Position numbers and translations under genes: made by a program | In this document: one piece after another, positions 14,726 through 23,269 of the stretch | How positions within the stretch are numbered: the stretch's first letter is position 1 | Layout of the letters: each line of letters opens with the position of its first letter | Notes under the pieces: generated by a model | What the model was told of the DNA's origin: nothing | What the model saw: only the letters and a program-made list of their open reading frames with translations | The model's database searches: none | Assembly: GCA_017540585.1 (NCBI GenBank) | Contig: JAFYAT010000141.1 | Location: 1-32,451, forward strand | DNA: 32,451 bases | Reading direction: 5' to 3' | Source: Bacteroidaceae bacterium | Lineage (GTDB): Bacteria > Bacteroidota > Bacteroidia > Bacteroidales > Bacteroidaceae

Positions 14726-15326
14726 AATCTATCGAATTTGTCTGCGCACCAATCTTGTTCTCGTAATACTCAATTTTCATGCGATTCTTATCCTGCGATG
14801 CAGAGGCATCACGAAGTTGCTTCATGGCATAGGCATACTCGGAGAGGGCAACGACCTGTGACACCTCGTCCTGCGTAAGGCTACGACCCACGAAATCAAG
14901 AACCTCCTTACGCTCCAAGGCACTCTTATCCTTACTCATCACCGGAGCAATCTTGAGGAACGACCACTTGCGATTAGCATCAATCTTGACGAGAAGAAGC
15001 TGACCTTCCTCCTCAAGTTCAGGGAAGAACTCAAGCTTTGACTTGTCGCCAGCATGCTCCCTGAGCACATAGAAACCCTTGTCCTGATACTTGTCCTCCT
15101 TCTCGAACACAATGACTGAATCCGCCTCCATCTTTTGTATACGAGAACCATACACGGATGCGATGCTGTCAGCTGCTGCCAAATCCCTGCGAGCCTCATC
15201 AAGTTCATCACGGTCGTTCTGCTTGAGAGCCTCCCTGCGCTCCTCTATCTCATTTGCCCTTCGGCAAGAATTACAACTGCTGAACCCAACAGCTGCAAGT
15301 GTCATAAGAATGAATACTGCCTTCAT
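14724..15326 (-). CDS. Small lipoprotein with coiled coil, unknown function
   Basis: 200 residues from the ATG at 15326. The frame stays open to 15452, but the promoter box at 15403-15396 and the lipoprotein signal (MKAVFILMTLAAVGFSSC) put the start here. The lipid-bearing Cys is probably residue 18, so the mature protein would be anchored to a membrane facing the periplasm. About 20-70 is highly charged and likely coiled coil (EIEERREALKQN, DELDEARRDLAAAD). The remainder (GFYVLREHAGDKSKLEFFPE, WSFLKIAPV) has no fold I recognise. Its stop codon abuts repeat P4. A single-gene unit, divergent from the CCA enzyme gene. Real gene likely; function unknown. Confidence 0.75.
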   Translation of the reverse strand: MKAVFILMTLAAVGFSSCNSCRRANEIEERREALKQNDRDELDEARRDLAAADSIASVYGSRIQKMEADSVIVFEKEDKYQDKGFYVLREHAGDKSKLEFFPELEEEGQLLLVKIDANRKWSFLKIAPVMSKDKSALERKEVLDFVGRSLTQDEVSQVVALSEYAYAMKQLRDASASQDKNRMKIEYYENKIGAQTNSID

Positions 15327-15395
15327 AAGCGTTGCTATAAAACGGGAAATACAGAGTTTTTCGCCTCCAATTTCCACACATTGAAACTTATGTTG

Positions 15396-15403
15396 CAAAG
15401 ATA
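15396..15403 (-). promoter_or_regulatory. -7 box of the lipoprotein gene
   Basis: TATCTTTGC on the minus strand. No TTTG at standard distance. A start near 15389 leaves about 63 bases to the ATG at 15326 and rules out the longer reading frame starting at 15452. Confidence 0.55.
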
Positions 15404-15439
15404 GATATTTTTTTGATAGTACGATACGATATTTTTTAG

Positions 15440-15447
15440 TACCTTTG
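15440..15447 (+). promoter_or_regulatory. -7 box of the CCA-enzyme gene
   Basis: TACCTTTGCAC on the plus strand, 17 bases before the ATG at 15465, so the leader is only about 10-12 bases. The -33 element is poor: the only TTTG is 24 bases upstream. Divergent from the lipoprotein promoter about 36 bases away. Confidence 0.6.
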
Positions 15448-15464
15448 CACAAATTAAGAATTAA

Positions 15465-17015
15465 ATGAAAAATCTATCAGATAAAGATATAAAAAAGGCA
15501 CTTGACCATCCCGTGTTTCATCTTATCGGTGATACGGCAGACGAACTGAATCTGGAATGTTACGTCATCGGCGGTTGGGTTCGTGACCTTTTTCTTGAAC
15601 GTCCGTCAAAGGATATTGACATCGTGGTGGCATTCAAGAATCCAAACGACAGACGCATTGCCAGTGAAGATGCTGACGACCAGGAGGGACAAGGCTCACG
15701 CCCGGGCATCATGCTTGCCGAAGCACTGAGAAAGAAGCTTAAGAAGGCGCACATAGCCATCTACCGTAACTTCGGAACGGCACAGCTCAAGAGCAAGGGC
15801 GTGGAGATTGAGTTCGTGGGAGCACGCAAGGAGAGCTACGACCGCAACTCACGCAAGCCGATAACCGAGGACGGCACACTGGAGGAAGACCAGAACAGAC
15901 GCGACTTCACCATCAACGCCATGGCGCTCTGCCTCAACCACGACAGATTCGGCGAACTCGTTGACCCGTTCGACGGCATACGCGACCTTGAAGACAAGAC
16001 AATAGCAACGCCACTCGACCCTGACATCACGTTCAGCGACGACCCTCTGAGGATGATGCGTTGCATACGATTTGCCACACAACTCAATTTTGACATTGAA
16101 GACGAGACATTCGAAGCCTTGTCACGCAACAAGGAACGAATCAAGATAATCAGCGGAGAGAGAATAGCCGACGAGCTGAACAAGATAATGCTCTCCCCTA
16201 CTCCTTCAAAGGGAATAGTTGACCTCGAACGATGCGGGCTTCTCGACATCATCTTCCCTGAGCTTACTGCCCTGCAGGGCGTGGAAAAGAGGAACGGGAG
16301 GGCACACAAGGACAACTTCTACCACACGCTCGAAGTGCTCGACAACGTAGCCAAGGCAACCGCTGGCAAGGATTGGTGCAAGAACACTGAGGCATTCGAC
16401 GGAGACATCAAGGAACACGCCCTATGGCTGCGCTGGGCAGCCTTGCTCCACGACATCGGCAAACCTAAGTCAAAGCGCTGGGACAACATCATAGGATGGA
16501 CGTTCCACAACCATAACGACATCGGCGAAAGGATGATTCCAAATATCTTCCGCAGAATGAAGCTGCCGATGAACGAGAAGATGAAGTACGTGCAGAAACT
16601 CGTAGGACTTCACATGCGCCCGATAGTCATAGCAGACGAGGAAGTGACCGACTCAGCCGTAAGACGACTACTGTTTGAGGCAGGCGACGACATCGACGAC
16701 CTCATGCTCCTCTGCACGGCAGACATAACGTCGAAGAATGCCGACAAGAAGCAACGATTCATCGACAACTTCCGACTCGTGCGACAGAAGCTCATCGACA
16801 TCGAGGAGAAAGACAGAATACGCAACTTCCAGCCACCAGTAAGCGGCGAAGAGATAATGGAACTGTTCGCTCTCAAGCCTTGCCGTGAGATAGGAATACT
16901 CAAGACAGTCATCAAGGATGCCATCCTCGACGGAAAGATTCCTAACGAGCACGAACCTGCAAGGCAGCTACTGCTTGAGGAAGCAAGGAAACTCGGGCTT
17001 GAACCAAAAGTATAA
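15465..17015 (+). CDS. tRNA nucleotidyltransferase (CCA-adding enzyme / poly(A) polymerase family) with HD domain
   Basis: 516 residues. The class II nucleotidyltransferase head has GGWVRD at 36-41 and the metal-binding pair in SKDIDIVV (Asp50, Asp52), followed by RRDFTINAMA (145-154), the hallmark of CCA-adding enzymes and poly(A) polymerases. The central RNA-binding part includes DPLRMMRCIRFATQL. A C-terminal HD phosphohydrolase domain shows LLHDIGKP near residue 328. It most likely completes or repairs the 3' CCA end of tRNAs. A hydrophilic stretch at about 66-82 (SEDADDQEGQGSRPG) interrupts the head domain and appears to be an insertion in a surface loop. First gene of a unit with the GH105 gene, 27 bases downstream. 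Confidence 0.93.
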   Translation: MKNLSDKDIKKALDHPVFHLIGDTADELNLECYVIGGWVRDLFLERPSKDIDIVVAFKNPNDRRIASEDADDQEGQGSRPGIMLAEALRKKLKKAHIAIYRNFGTAQLKSKGVEIEFVGARKESYDRNSRKPITEDGTLEEDQNRRDFTINAMALCLNHDRFGELVDPFDGIRDLEDKTIATPLDPDITFSDDPLRMMRCIRFATQLNFDIEDETFEALSRNKERIKIISGERIADELNKIMLSPTPSKGIVDLERCGLLDIIFPELTALQGVEKRNGRAHKDNFYHTLEVLDNVAKATAGKDWCKNTEAFDGDIKEHALWLRWAALLHDIGKPKSKRWDNIIGWTFHNHNDIGERMIPNIFRRMKLPMNEKMKYVQKLVGLHMRPIVIADEEVTDSAVRRLLFEAGDDIDDLMLLCTADITSKNADKKQRFIDNFRLVRQKLIDIEEKDRIRNFQPPVSGEEIMELFALKPCREIGILKTVIKDAILDGKIPNEHEPARQLLLEEARKLGLEPKV

Positions 17016-17042
17016 ATCAACTAAAACCCAAGGATAAAACGT

Positions 17043-18164
17043 ATGAAACTATTTACGACATTAATGTGCGGAGCTGCTTTATTGGCACAAAGCGCATTTG
17101 CACAGACATCAAAACAGGACGTTCTCAACAAGATTGAGAAGGTCAACGACTACTGGCAGAGCCACAACACACCTAAGTGCCGTGGTTTCTGGGACAATGC
17201 GGCATACTTCACAGGCAATCAAGCCGTGTATGAACTCACAGGCAAGCAGCAGTATCTCGACTACGCCATCACATGGGCAGAGTACAACAACTGGAAAGGC
17301 GCAACACAGACAGACAGGAACAAATGGAGATACTCCACATACGGCGAAGGAATGGATTGGGTTCTCTTTGCCGACTGGCAGATATGCTTTCAGGTTTACA
17401 TCGACCTCTACAAGGATGAGCACCGTGCTGAACGCCTTGAGCGTTGCCTTGAGGTGATGTGCTATCAGGCAAAGACAGACAAGAAGGATTACTGGTGGTG
17501 GGCAGATGCCCTCTACATGGGAATGCCTGTCTTCTCCAAGCTCTATACGGTCACTCACGACCAGAAGTTGCTCGACAAGCAGTATGAGTGCTTCCGCTGG
17601 ACAGATTCACTTCTCTTCGACACCGAGGAACAGCTCTACTACCGTGACGGCAAGTACGTCTATCCAAAGGTAAAGACAAGCTGCAACGGCGGCAAGAGCT
17701 TCTGGGCACGTGGTGCAGGATGGGTACTTGCAGGACTTGCAAAGGTTATTCAGGACCTTCCAAAGGATTGCAAATACCGTCCATTCTACATTGACCGCTT
17801 CAAGAAGCTTGCAGCAGGCGTTGCCAAGTGTCAGCAGGAAGGCGGCTACTGGAGTCGCTCAATGCTCTGCGAGGGTGACGCTCCTGGTTACGAGACATCA
17901 GGCACAGCCTTCTTCACCTACGGATTGCTCTGGGGCGTGAACAACGGCATTCTTCCTGCCAAGACATACAAGCCAACCATCGACAAGGCATGGAAGTACC
18001 TCACAGAAGTAGCACTCCAGCCAGACGGCAGCATCGGCTACGTACAGCCAATAGGTGAGAAACCTGACCCAACAAAGACGGTAAACGCCAAGAGTCAGGC
18101 ACCTTTCGGTACAGGCGCATGGCTGCTCGCCGCAACGGAATACTACAAGTCAATTAAAAATTAA
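17043..18164 (+). CDS. Secreted GH105-type unsaturated glucuronyl/rhamnogalacturonyl hydrolase
   Basis: 373 residues, the usual length of GH105. A Sec signal peptide covers residues 1-20 (ending SAFA, then QTS). The alpha6/alpha6-barrel family motifs are present: GFWDNAAYFTGN, WRYSTYGEGMDW, WWWADALYMGMP (151-162, with the likely catalytic Asp154), WARGAGW (221-227) and ETSGTAFFTYGLLWG. The family removes unsaturated uronic acid sugars left by pectate or rhamnogalacturonan lyases, by hydrating the double bond. Its place behind a tRNA enzyme gene, with no other pectin genes nearby, is unusual: such genes normally sit in polysaccharide utilisation loci. GH88 or another related family cannot be fully excluded, so the substrate is uncertain. 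Confidence 0.88.
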   Translation: MKLFTTLMCGAALLAQSAFAQTSKQDVLNKIEKVNDYWQSHNTPKCRGFWDNAAYFTGNQAVYELTGKQQYLDYAITWAEYNNWKGATQTDRNKWRYSTYGEGMDWVLFADWQICFQVYIDLYKDEHRAERLERCLEVMCYQAKTDKKDYWWWADALYMGMPVFSKLYTVTHDQKLLDKQYECFRWTDSLLFDTEEQLYYRDGKYVYPKVKTSCNGGKSFWARGAGWVLAGLAKVIQDLPKDCKYRPFYIDRFKKLAAGVAKCQQEGGYWSRSMLCEGDAPGYETSGTAFFTYGLLWGVNNGILPAKTYKPTIDKAWKYLTEVALQPDGSIGYVQPIGEKPDPTKTVNAKSQAPFGTGAWLLAATEYYKSIKN

Positions 18165-18174
18165 AAATTAAGGA

Positions 18175-18211
18175 CTAAGCGAAGCGGGCTCACTGACCGT
18201 AGCGAAGTAAT
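18175..18211 (+). repeat. Dispersed repeat, GCGAAGCG..CTCACTGACC..GAAGTAA (copy C)
   Basis: CTAAGCGAAGCGGGCTCACT then GACCGTAGCGAAGTAATT, starting 10 bases after the GH105 stop codon. Same orientation as copy A at 187 and opposite to the copy inside P4. Confidence 0.7.
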
Positions 18212-18244
18212 TAATAGTTAGAATTAAGACTTAAAGCAATATTT

Positions 18245-18280
18245 GACTATAGCAGAGTCGTCCTTGGCTCTGCCGTAGTC
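18245..18280 (+). promoter_or_regulatory. Hairpin in the sppA upstream region
   Basis: GACTA (18245-18249) with TAGTC (18276-18280) and GCAGAG (18252-18257) with CTCTGC (18268-18273), separated by a 2x2 internal loop, with a 10-base end loop. Lies 45 bases before sppA. It is not followed by a T-run. No TAnnTTTG promoter was found in this gap, so the start of sppA transcription is unresolved. Confidence 0.45.
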
Positions 18281-18325
18281 CCCAAAAAGAAAAAGACCAA
18301 AATAAAACAAAAAAACGAATTAAAA

Positions 18326-20116
18326 ATGAAATCATTTCTTAAGTACGTCCTCGCAACAGTCGTAGGACTTTTCGTAACAGGAATTATCTTTTCTATCCTT
18401 TCAATCCTCTCACTTGTCGGAATGGCAAGCATGTCAAGCGTAAAGCCAGACATCGAGGACAACTCAGTACTCGTAATCAAGCTCAACGGAACAATCTCGG
18501 AGCGTAAGCAGGACAATCCTCTCGCTTTCCTCACAAGCGGTTCAATGGACAGCGGCATTGCACTTGACGAGTTGCTCACAGCCATCAAGAATGCAAAGGA
18601 CAACGAGAACGTGAAAGGAATCTACATAGAGGCAGGTTCGTCAGTAAGTGCCACACCAGCTGCCGTACAGGAAATACGCAAGCAGCTTGAGGACTTCAAG
18701 AAGAGCGGCAAGTTCATCCTCGCCTACGGTGAGACATACACCCTCGGCAGCTACTACATCAGCTCCGTTGCCGACTCAGTAGTCATCAACCCACAGGGCA
18801 TCATCGACTGGAGAGGTATGGCAATGCAGACATTGTACTACAAGGACCTTCTCGACAAGCTCGGTGTGAAGATGCAGATTGTCAAGGTAGGTACTTACAA
18901 GTCAGCCGTTGAGCCATACATCCTCAACGACATGAGCGAGGCAAACCGTGAGCAGCTCACAGTGCTCAGCAACGAGATGTGGGGCGAGATGACAGCAGCA
19001 GTAAGCAAGTCACGCAAGATTAGCGTTGAGAAGCTCAACGAATATGCTGACTCACTCATCACATTTGCTGACCCAACTGTGTACAAGAAGTACAAGATGG
19101 TTGACAAGCTCGCTTTCTCTGACGAGGTGCCACAGATTATCGCCAACATGATGAAGATTGACGATGTGGACGACTATAACACAGTATCAGTAGCAGACAT
19201 GGCTGCCGTAACAGGTAACGAGCCAAAGGACCCAAGCGGCAACATCATCGCCGTTTACTACGCAACTGGTGAAATCGTGCAGGAGGCTTCAACAACTTCA
19301 TTCGCACAGGATGAGCAGATAGTAGGCGAAAAGGTAATCAAGGACCTCAAGGAACTTGCAGAAGACGAGGACGTGAAGGCTGTCGTTCTCCGCGTCAACT
19401 CTCCTGGTGGTAGCGCTTACGCATCAGAGCAGATATGGCATCAGGTCATGAACATCAAGGCAGAGAAGCCAATCATCGTGTCAATGGGCGGATACGCAGC
19501 AAGCGGTGGCTACTACATCAGTTGTGCAGCCGACTGGATTGTTGCTGAGCCAAACACACTCACAGGAAGTATCGGTATTTTCGGTATGTTCCCGGAGGCA
19601 TCAGAGCTTATCAACGACAAGCTCGGCGTTCATGCAGCAACAGTAAAGACAAACCTCCACTCTGACTTCGGCGACCTCACTCGTCCACAGACAGAGAGCG
19701 AGCACAATATCCTTCAGGCATACGTCAACCGTGGTTACGAACTCTTCACCAAGCGTTGTGCCGACGGACGTAAGATGAAGCAGAATGACATAAAGGCTAT
19801 CGGCGAGGGACGCGTATGGACAGGCGCTCATGCCAAGAAGATTGGCCTTGTTGACCAGCTCGGAGGTATTGACGATGCCATTGCAGTTGCCAAGAAGCGT
19901 GCAAAGATTGACAAGTGTACCGTCATTGCTTATCCAGCACAAAAGGGTATGTTTGAAGACCTCCTCAATGATGCTGTCAACACAGATTCCTATGCCGACG
20001 GCAAGATTAAGGAACTCATGGGCGACTACTACTTCATGTTCTCAAACATCAAGAACCTGAAGGGCAAGTCAAACATTCAGGCAAGCATGCCATACTATCT
20101 CATGTTTAACCTCTAA
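18326..20116 (+). CDS. sppA: Signal peptide peptidase SppA, long (67 kDa) form
   Basis: 596 residues with one N-terminal membrane segment (about 6-33), so the body faces the periplasm. Two tandem ClpP/crotonase-like domains, as in E. coli SppA. The catalytic Lys is in VGTYKSAVEP (Lys192) and the nucleophile Ser in GGYAASGGYY (Ser393), with RVNSPGGSAYAS just upstream, giving the Ser-Lys dyad split between the two halves. It digests cleaved signal peptides left in the inner membrane. lpxK follows after 41 bases; a small hairpin (20119-20138, GCTTGCC with GGCAGGC) lies between them. Confidence 0.96.
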   Translation: MKSFLKYVLATVVGLFVTGIIFSILSILSLVGMASMSSVKPDIEDNSVLVIKLNGTISERKQDNPLAFLTSGSMDSGIALDELLTAIKNAKDNENVKGIYIEAGSSVSATPAAVQEIRKQLEDFKKSGKFILAYGETYTLGSYYISSVADSVVINPQGIIDWRGMAMQTLYYKDLLDKLGVKMQIVKVGTYKSAVEPYILNDMSEANREQLTVLSNEMWGEMTAAVSKSRKISVEKLNEYADSLITFADPTVYKKYKMVDKLAFSDEVPQIIANMMKIDDVDDYNTVSVADMAAVTGNEPKDPSGNIIAVYYATGEIVQEASTTSFAQDEQIVGEKVIKDLKELAEDEDVKAVVLRVNSPGGSAYASEQIWHQVMNIKAEKPIIVSMGGYAASGGYYISCAADWIVAEPNTLTGSIGIFGMFPEASELINDKLGVHAATVKTNLHSDFGDLTRPQTESEHNILQAYVNRGYELFTKRCADGRKMKQNDIKAIGEGRVWTGAHAKKIGLVDQLGGIDDAIAVAKKRAKIDKCTVIAYPAQKGMFEDLLNDAVNTDSYADGKIKELMGDYYFMFSNIKNLKGKSNIQASMPYYLMFNL

Positions 20117-20157
20117 CGGCTTGCCACACCCGGCAGGCACAACCATAAATTGATAAA

Positions 20158-21252
20158 GTGGAAGGAGATCATATAAAGACTCACGCTTACCTTGCTCCGC
20201 TCGCATGGCTTTACGCTGCGGCAACAAGTGTAAGAAACTTCATGTTTGAGACGGGAATACTCAAGTCAAAGTCTTACGACATTCCTATCATAAGTATCGG
20301 TAACATAACCGTGGGGGGTACAGGAAAGACCCCCCACACAGAATACATCATACGACTCTTGCAGGACAAGAACCAGGTGGCTGTGCTGAGTCGCGGATAC
20401 AAGAGAAAAAGCAAGGGATTCGTACTCGCAGAGACAAACACGCCAATGAGCATGATAGGCGACGAGCCTTACCAGATGAAGAAGAAGTTTCCAAACATTC
20501 TCATGGCAGTTGACAAGGATCGCTGTGAGGCAATAGAGAAACTGACAGCACCTGAGATGAAGCCGGAGGTAGATGTGATACTCCTCGACGACGGCTATCA
20601 GTACAGATACGTACAGCCGGGCATGAACATACTCCTGACGGATTATCACCGACTGATATGCTTCGACAAGGTACTTCCTGCTGGTCGCCTTCGCGAACCT
20701 AAGCGAGGACAGAACAGAGCTGACGTGGTAATCGTGACCAAGTGCCCTGCCAACATCACACCGATGGAGATGCACGGCATTTCGAGGTCACTCGACCTTG
20801 AGAGCTGGCAACAGATATTCTTCACCACATTCGTCTATGGCAATCCATACAGGATGGACGACAACACGCAAACCATCACTCTCGACGAACTTGCACAGAA
20901 GGACATACTACTCGTCACGGGCATTGCGTCACCAGAGCAGATGGAGTACGACCTCAAGAAGCTTGGCATCAAGTTTGAGTCAATGCACTTCCCCGACCAT
21001 CACGACTTCACGGCAGAGGAGAAAAGCAGAATCAAGGAGCGCAGCCGCGACAAGATTATCCTCATGACCGAGAAGGACGCTGCAAGGATAGAGGGCACGT
21101 TCGGCGAAGAGTCATCAAGGGTTTATGTACTGCCAGTGGAAGTGGAGTTCCTCGGCGACAAGGACGACCTCGACTTCAACAAGATAATAAAGAGCTACGT
21201 GAGCAAGAACTCACGCAACAGCATACTTTCAAAAAACAGAATAAAAAAATAA
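20158..21252 (+). CDS. lpxK: Tetraacyldisaccharide 4'-kinase LpxK
   Basis: 364 residues. It phosphorylates the 4' position of the lipid A disaccharide precursor on the inner face of the inner membrane, the sixth step of lipid A synthesis. The N terminus has the membrane-associated helix (LAPLAWLYAAATSVRN) and the family signature IISIGNITVGGTGKTP with the P-loop GGTGKT at 53-58; further blocks are DEPYQMKKKF, VILLDDGYQYR and LPAGRLREP. The start is GTG; the encoded MEGDHIK fits the usual N terminus of Bacteroidota LpxK, and no better ATG lies upstream. Its stop codon overlaps the gmk ATG by one base (TAATG), so the two are probably translationally coupled. Confidence 0.95.
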   Translation: MEGDHIKTHAYLAPLAWLYAAATSVRNFMFETGILKSKSYDIPIISIGNITVGGTGKTPHTEYIIRLLQDKNQVAVLSRGYKRKSKGFVLAETNTPMSMIGDEPYQMKKKFPNILMAVDKDRCEAIEKLTAPEMKPEVDVILLDDGYQYRYVQPGMNILLTDYHRLICFDKVLPAGRLREPKRGQNRADVVIVTKCPANITPMEMHGISRSLDLESWQQIFFTTFVYGNPYRMDDNTQTITLDELAQKDILLVTGIASPEQMEYDLKKLGIKFESMHFPDHHDFTAEEKSRIKERSRDKIILMTEKDAARIEGTFGEESSRVYVLPVEVEFLGDKDDLDFNKIIKSYVSKNSRNSILSKNRIKK

Positions 21253-21821
21253 TGGAAGGTAAACTTATCATTCTTGCCGCTCCATCAGGTAGCGGAAAAT
21301 CAACAATAGTAAAGTATCTCATGGAGAACGAAGACCTCAACCTTCACTTCTCCATCTCTGCCACTTCACGTGCACCACGCGGCACAGAGAAGAACGGCGT
21401 CGAGTATTTCTTCATGACACCTGATGAGTTCCGCAGCCACATCGATGCTGGCGACTTCATCGAGTACGAGGAGGTATATACAGACAAGTTCTACGGAACA
21501 CTCAAGTCACAGGTTGATGCCCAGCTCGCAGCAGGTGAGAACGTCATCTTCGACGTTGACGTCAAGGGTGCCATGAGCATCAAGAAGCTCTATGGCAAGC
21601 GTGCACTCAGCATGTTCATCCAGCCACCAAGCATCGAGGAGCTTCGCATCCGTCTCGAAGGACGTGGCACAGACGCACCAGAAGTCATCGAGCAACGACT
21701 TGCCAAGGCAGAATACGAGCTTTCTTTTGCCGACAAGTTTGACGAGGTCGTTGTCAACGACAACCTTGAGATTGCCGAAGTAGAGGCAGAATCCCTCATC
21801 GAGGACTTCTTAGAGGAGTAA
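21252..21821 (+). CDS. gmk: Guanylate kinase
   Basis: 189 residues, standard length. It converts GMP plus ATP to GDP plus ADP. The P-loop is GSGKST (13-18) within AAPSGSGKST. The GMP-binding region has SISATSRAPRGTEKNGVEYF, EYEEVYTDKFYGT and VIFDVDVKGA; the lid contains RLEGRGTDAPEVIEQRL. It overlaps lpxK by one base and is followed by a 146-base gap filled by two palindromic elements before thiL. Confidence 0.97.
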   Translation: MEGKLIILAAPSGSGKSTIVKYLMENEDLNLHFSISATSRAPRGTEKNGVEYFFMTPDEFRSHIDAGDFIEYEEVYTDKFYGTLKSQVDAQLAAGENVIFDVDVKGAMSIKKLYGKRALSMFIQPPSIEELRIRLEGRGTDAPEVIEQRLAKAEYELSFADKFDEVVVNDNLEIAEVEAESLIEDFLEE

Positions 21822-21826
21822 GGTAA

Positions 21827-21866
21827 GGCCCCCTCCCGACCTCCCCGAGGGGAGGAGAAAGATACC
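21827..21866 (+). repeat. GC-rich palindromic intergenic element P5
   Basis: GGCCCCCTCCCGA then CCTCCCC-GA-GGGGAGG (21840-21855). Begins 5 bases after the gmk stop codon. Faces P6, with an AT-rich spacer (AGAGTAAAAGTTAAAAA) similar to the sequence after P1. Confidence 0.7.
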
Positions 21867-21913
21867 GACAGAGTAAAAGTTAAAAAATAATAGTTAAAGC
21901 ACCGTCCCCCTTG

Positions 21914-21955
21914 CCCGGATGGCGTTCTCCCCTCAGGGGGAGTTAGAGGGGGGCC
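21914..21955 (-). repeat. GC-rich palindromic intergenic element P6
   Basis: On the minus strand: GGCCCCCCTCTAA, CTCCCCCTGAGGGGAG, AACGCCATCCGGG. Shares the GCCATCCGG tail with P3. Forms an inverted pair with P5 and ends 12 bases before the thiL start. Confidence 0.7.
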
Positions 21956-21967
21956 GTGCCTCCTTGT

Positions 21968-23026
21968 ATGGAAATAGCATCACTCGGTGAGTTCGGCCTC
22001 ATTGACCGCCTCACAAAAAACATAGAACTGAAGAACAGCACATCCAAGCTTGGTGCTGGCGACGACTGCGCCATCATCGCACCAACAGAGGGCATGGAGA
22101 CACTCGTCACTACAGACATGCTCATGGAAGGCGTACACTTCGACCTCACATACATACCGATGAAGCACCTCGGCTACAAGAGCGCACAGGTCAACTTCAG
22201 CGACATCTACGCCATGGGCGGAATGCCTAAGCAGATTACCGTGAGCATCGCACTCAGCAAGCGTTTCAAGGTGGAAGACCTTGAAGACTTCTACGAGGGC
22301 TTACAAGCAGCATGCGAACAGCACGGAGTAGATATCGTCGGTGGTGACACTTGTTCATCACGCACAGGACTTGCCATCAGCATCACCTGCATCGGTGAGG
22401 TAGAAGCAGGCAAGGCCATACGTCGTGACGGAGCAAAGGAGACAGACATCATCTGCGTGAGCGGTGACCTCGGTGCTGCCTACATGGGTTTCCAGCTTCT
22501 CGAACGTGAGAAACAGGTTTACTACAAGCAGATAGAGAATGCCAAGACAGACGCAGAGAAAATGGCAATATCACAACCTGACTTCTCTGGCAAGGAATAC
22601 CTCCTTGAGCGTCAGATGAAGCCAGAGGCACGTCGTGACATCATCCTCAAGCTCCGTGAGGCAGGAATCCACCCAACAGCCATGATGGACATCAGCGATG
22701 GCCTCAGCAGCGAGCTTATGCACATCTGTAAGGACAGCAAGGTGGGTTGCCGTGTCTATGAGGAGCGCATCCCTATCGACTACCAGACAGCCGTCATGTC
22801 GGAGGAGATGAACATGAACCTCTCCACTGCTGCTCTCAATGGTGGCGAAGATTACGAACTTCTCTTCACCGTACCTATTGCCGACCACGACAAGATTGAG
22901 CAGATGGAAGGTGTCAAGGAGATTGGCTACATCACCAAGGAAAGCCTTGGCACTGCCCTCATCACACGTGACGGCAACGAATTCGAGCTTAAAGCTCAAG
23001 GATGGAATCCGCTGAAGGAGGAATAA
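21968..23026 (+). CDS. thiL: Thiamine-monophosphate kinase
   Basis: 352 residues from ATG 21968; a GTG four codons upstream (21956) directly abuts the repeat element and is less likely. It phosphorylates thiamine monophosphate to the active cofactor thiamine diphosphate. Motifs of the PurM/ThiL fold are GEFGLIDRL at the N terminus, KLGAGDDCAII (ATP and metal site), TTDMLMEGVHFDL, VNFSDIYAMGGMP, VGGDTCSS, MMDISDGLSSEL and NGGEDYELLF. No thiamine riboswitch or other thi gene is nearby. It is followed by a strong terminator. Transcription may continue from gmk through the P5-P6 pair, or start at an unrecognised promoter. Confidence 0.95.
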   Translation: MEIASLGEFGLIDRLTKNIELKNSTSKLGAGDDCAIIAPTEGMETLVTTDMLMEGVHFDLTYIPMKHLGYKSAQVNFSDIYAMGGMPKQITVSIALSKRFKVEDLEDFYEGLQAACEQHGVDIVGGDTCSSRTGLAISITCIGEVEAGKAIRRDGAKETDIICVSGDLGAAYMGFQLLEREKQVYYKQIENAKTDAEKMAISQPDFSGKEYLLERQMKPEARRDIILKLREAGIHPTAMMDISDGLSSELMHICKDSKVGCRVYEERIPIDYQTAVMSEEMNMNLSTAALNGGEDYELLFTVPIADHDKIEQMEGVKEIGYITKESLGTALITRDGNEFELKAQGWNPLKEE

Positions 23027-23071
23027 ACCTTCGGAGTTAAGAGTTAAGATTTTATAGTACAATACTCTTTT

Positions 23072-23115
23072 ACAAATAACGCAGAGACATTTGGTTCTCT
23101 GCGTTATTTGTTTTA
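23072..23115 (+). terminator. Terminator after thiL
   Basis: A perfect 15-base stem (23072-23086 with 23097-23111, ACAAATAACGCAGAG) with a 10-base loop, followed by TTTTA. Confidence 0.9.
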
Positions 23116-23122
23116 TGACCAT

Positions 23123-23177
23123 TTAACACCTGTTAAACGACTGTTTAACGACTATTAAACATTTCCTAAACGATTGA
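23123..23177. repeat. Degenerate 11-base tandem repeat (TTAAACGACTG)
   Basis: About five units of 11 bases: TTTAACACCTG, TTAAACGACTG, TTTAACGACTA, TTAAACATTTCC, TAAACGATTG. The middle units form a perfect inverted repeat GTTAAAC-gact-GTTTAAC (23132-23149). Non-coding, between convergent genes. Confidence 0.6.
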
Positions 23178-23215
23178 CTTATTTTTCCTCCGCAATACAC
23201 TCCAGTACACTGCGC

Positions 23216-23240
23216 TATGTCTTATTTTAAATAAGACATA
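23216..23240. repeat. 25-base palindrome between convergent genes
   Basis: TATGTCTTATTT, a central T, then AAATAAGACATA: 12 perfect pairs. It is flanked by an outer CCAGT (23202-23206) and ACTGG (23240-23244). No T-run follows on either strand. It may act as a bidirectional terminator for the operon ending at 23270, or as a protein-binding site. Confidence 0.6.
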
Positions 23241-23269
23241 CTGGAAGTAGTTGTAAATCAAAGCGAAAA

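Noticed and set aside
15327-15452. N-terminal extension of the small lipoprotein
   Set aside because: It would begin upstream of the predicted promoter box and hide the lipoprotein signal; the ATG at 15326 fits both.
23123-23177. CRISPR array
   Set aside because: Units are 11 bases long, degenerate and lack spacers; no cas genes in the window.
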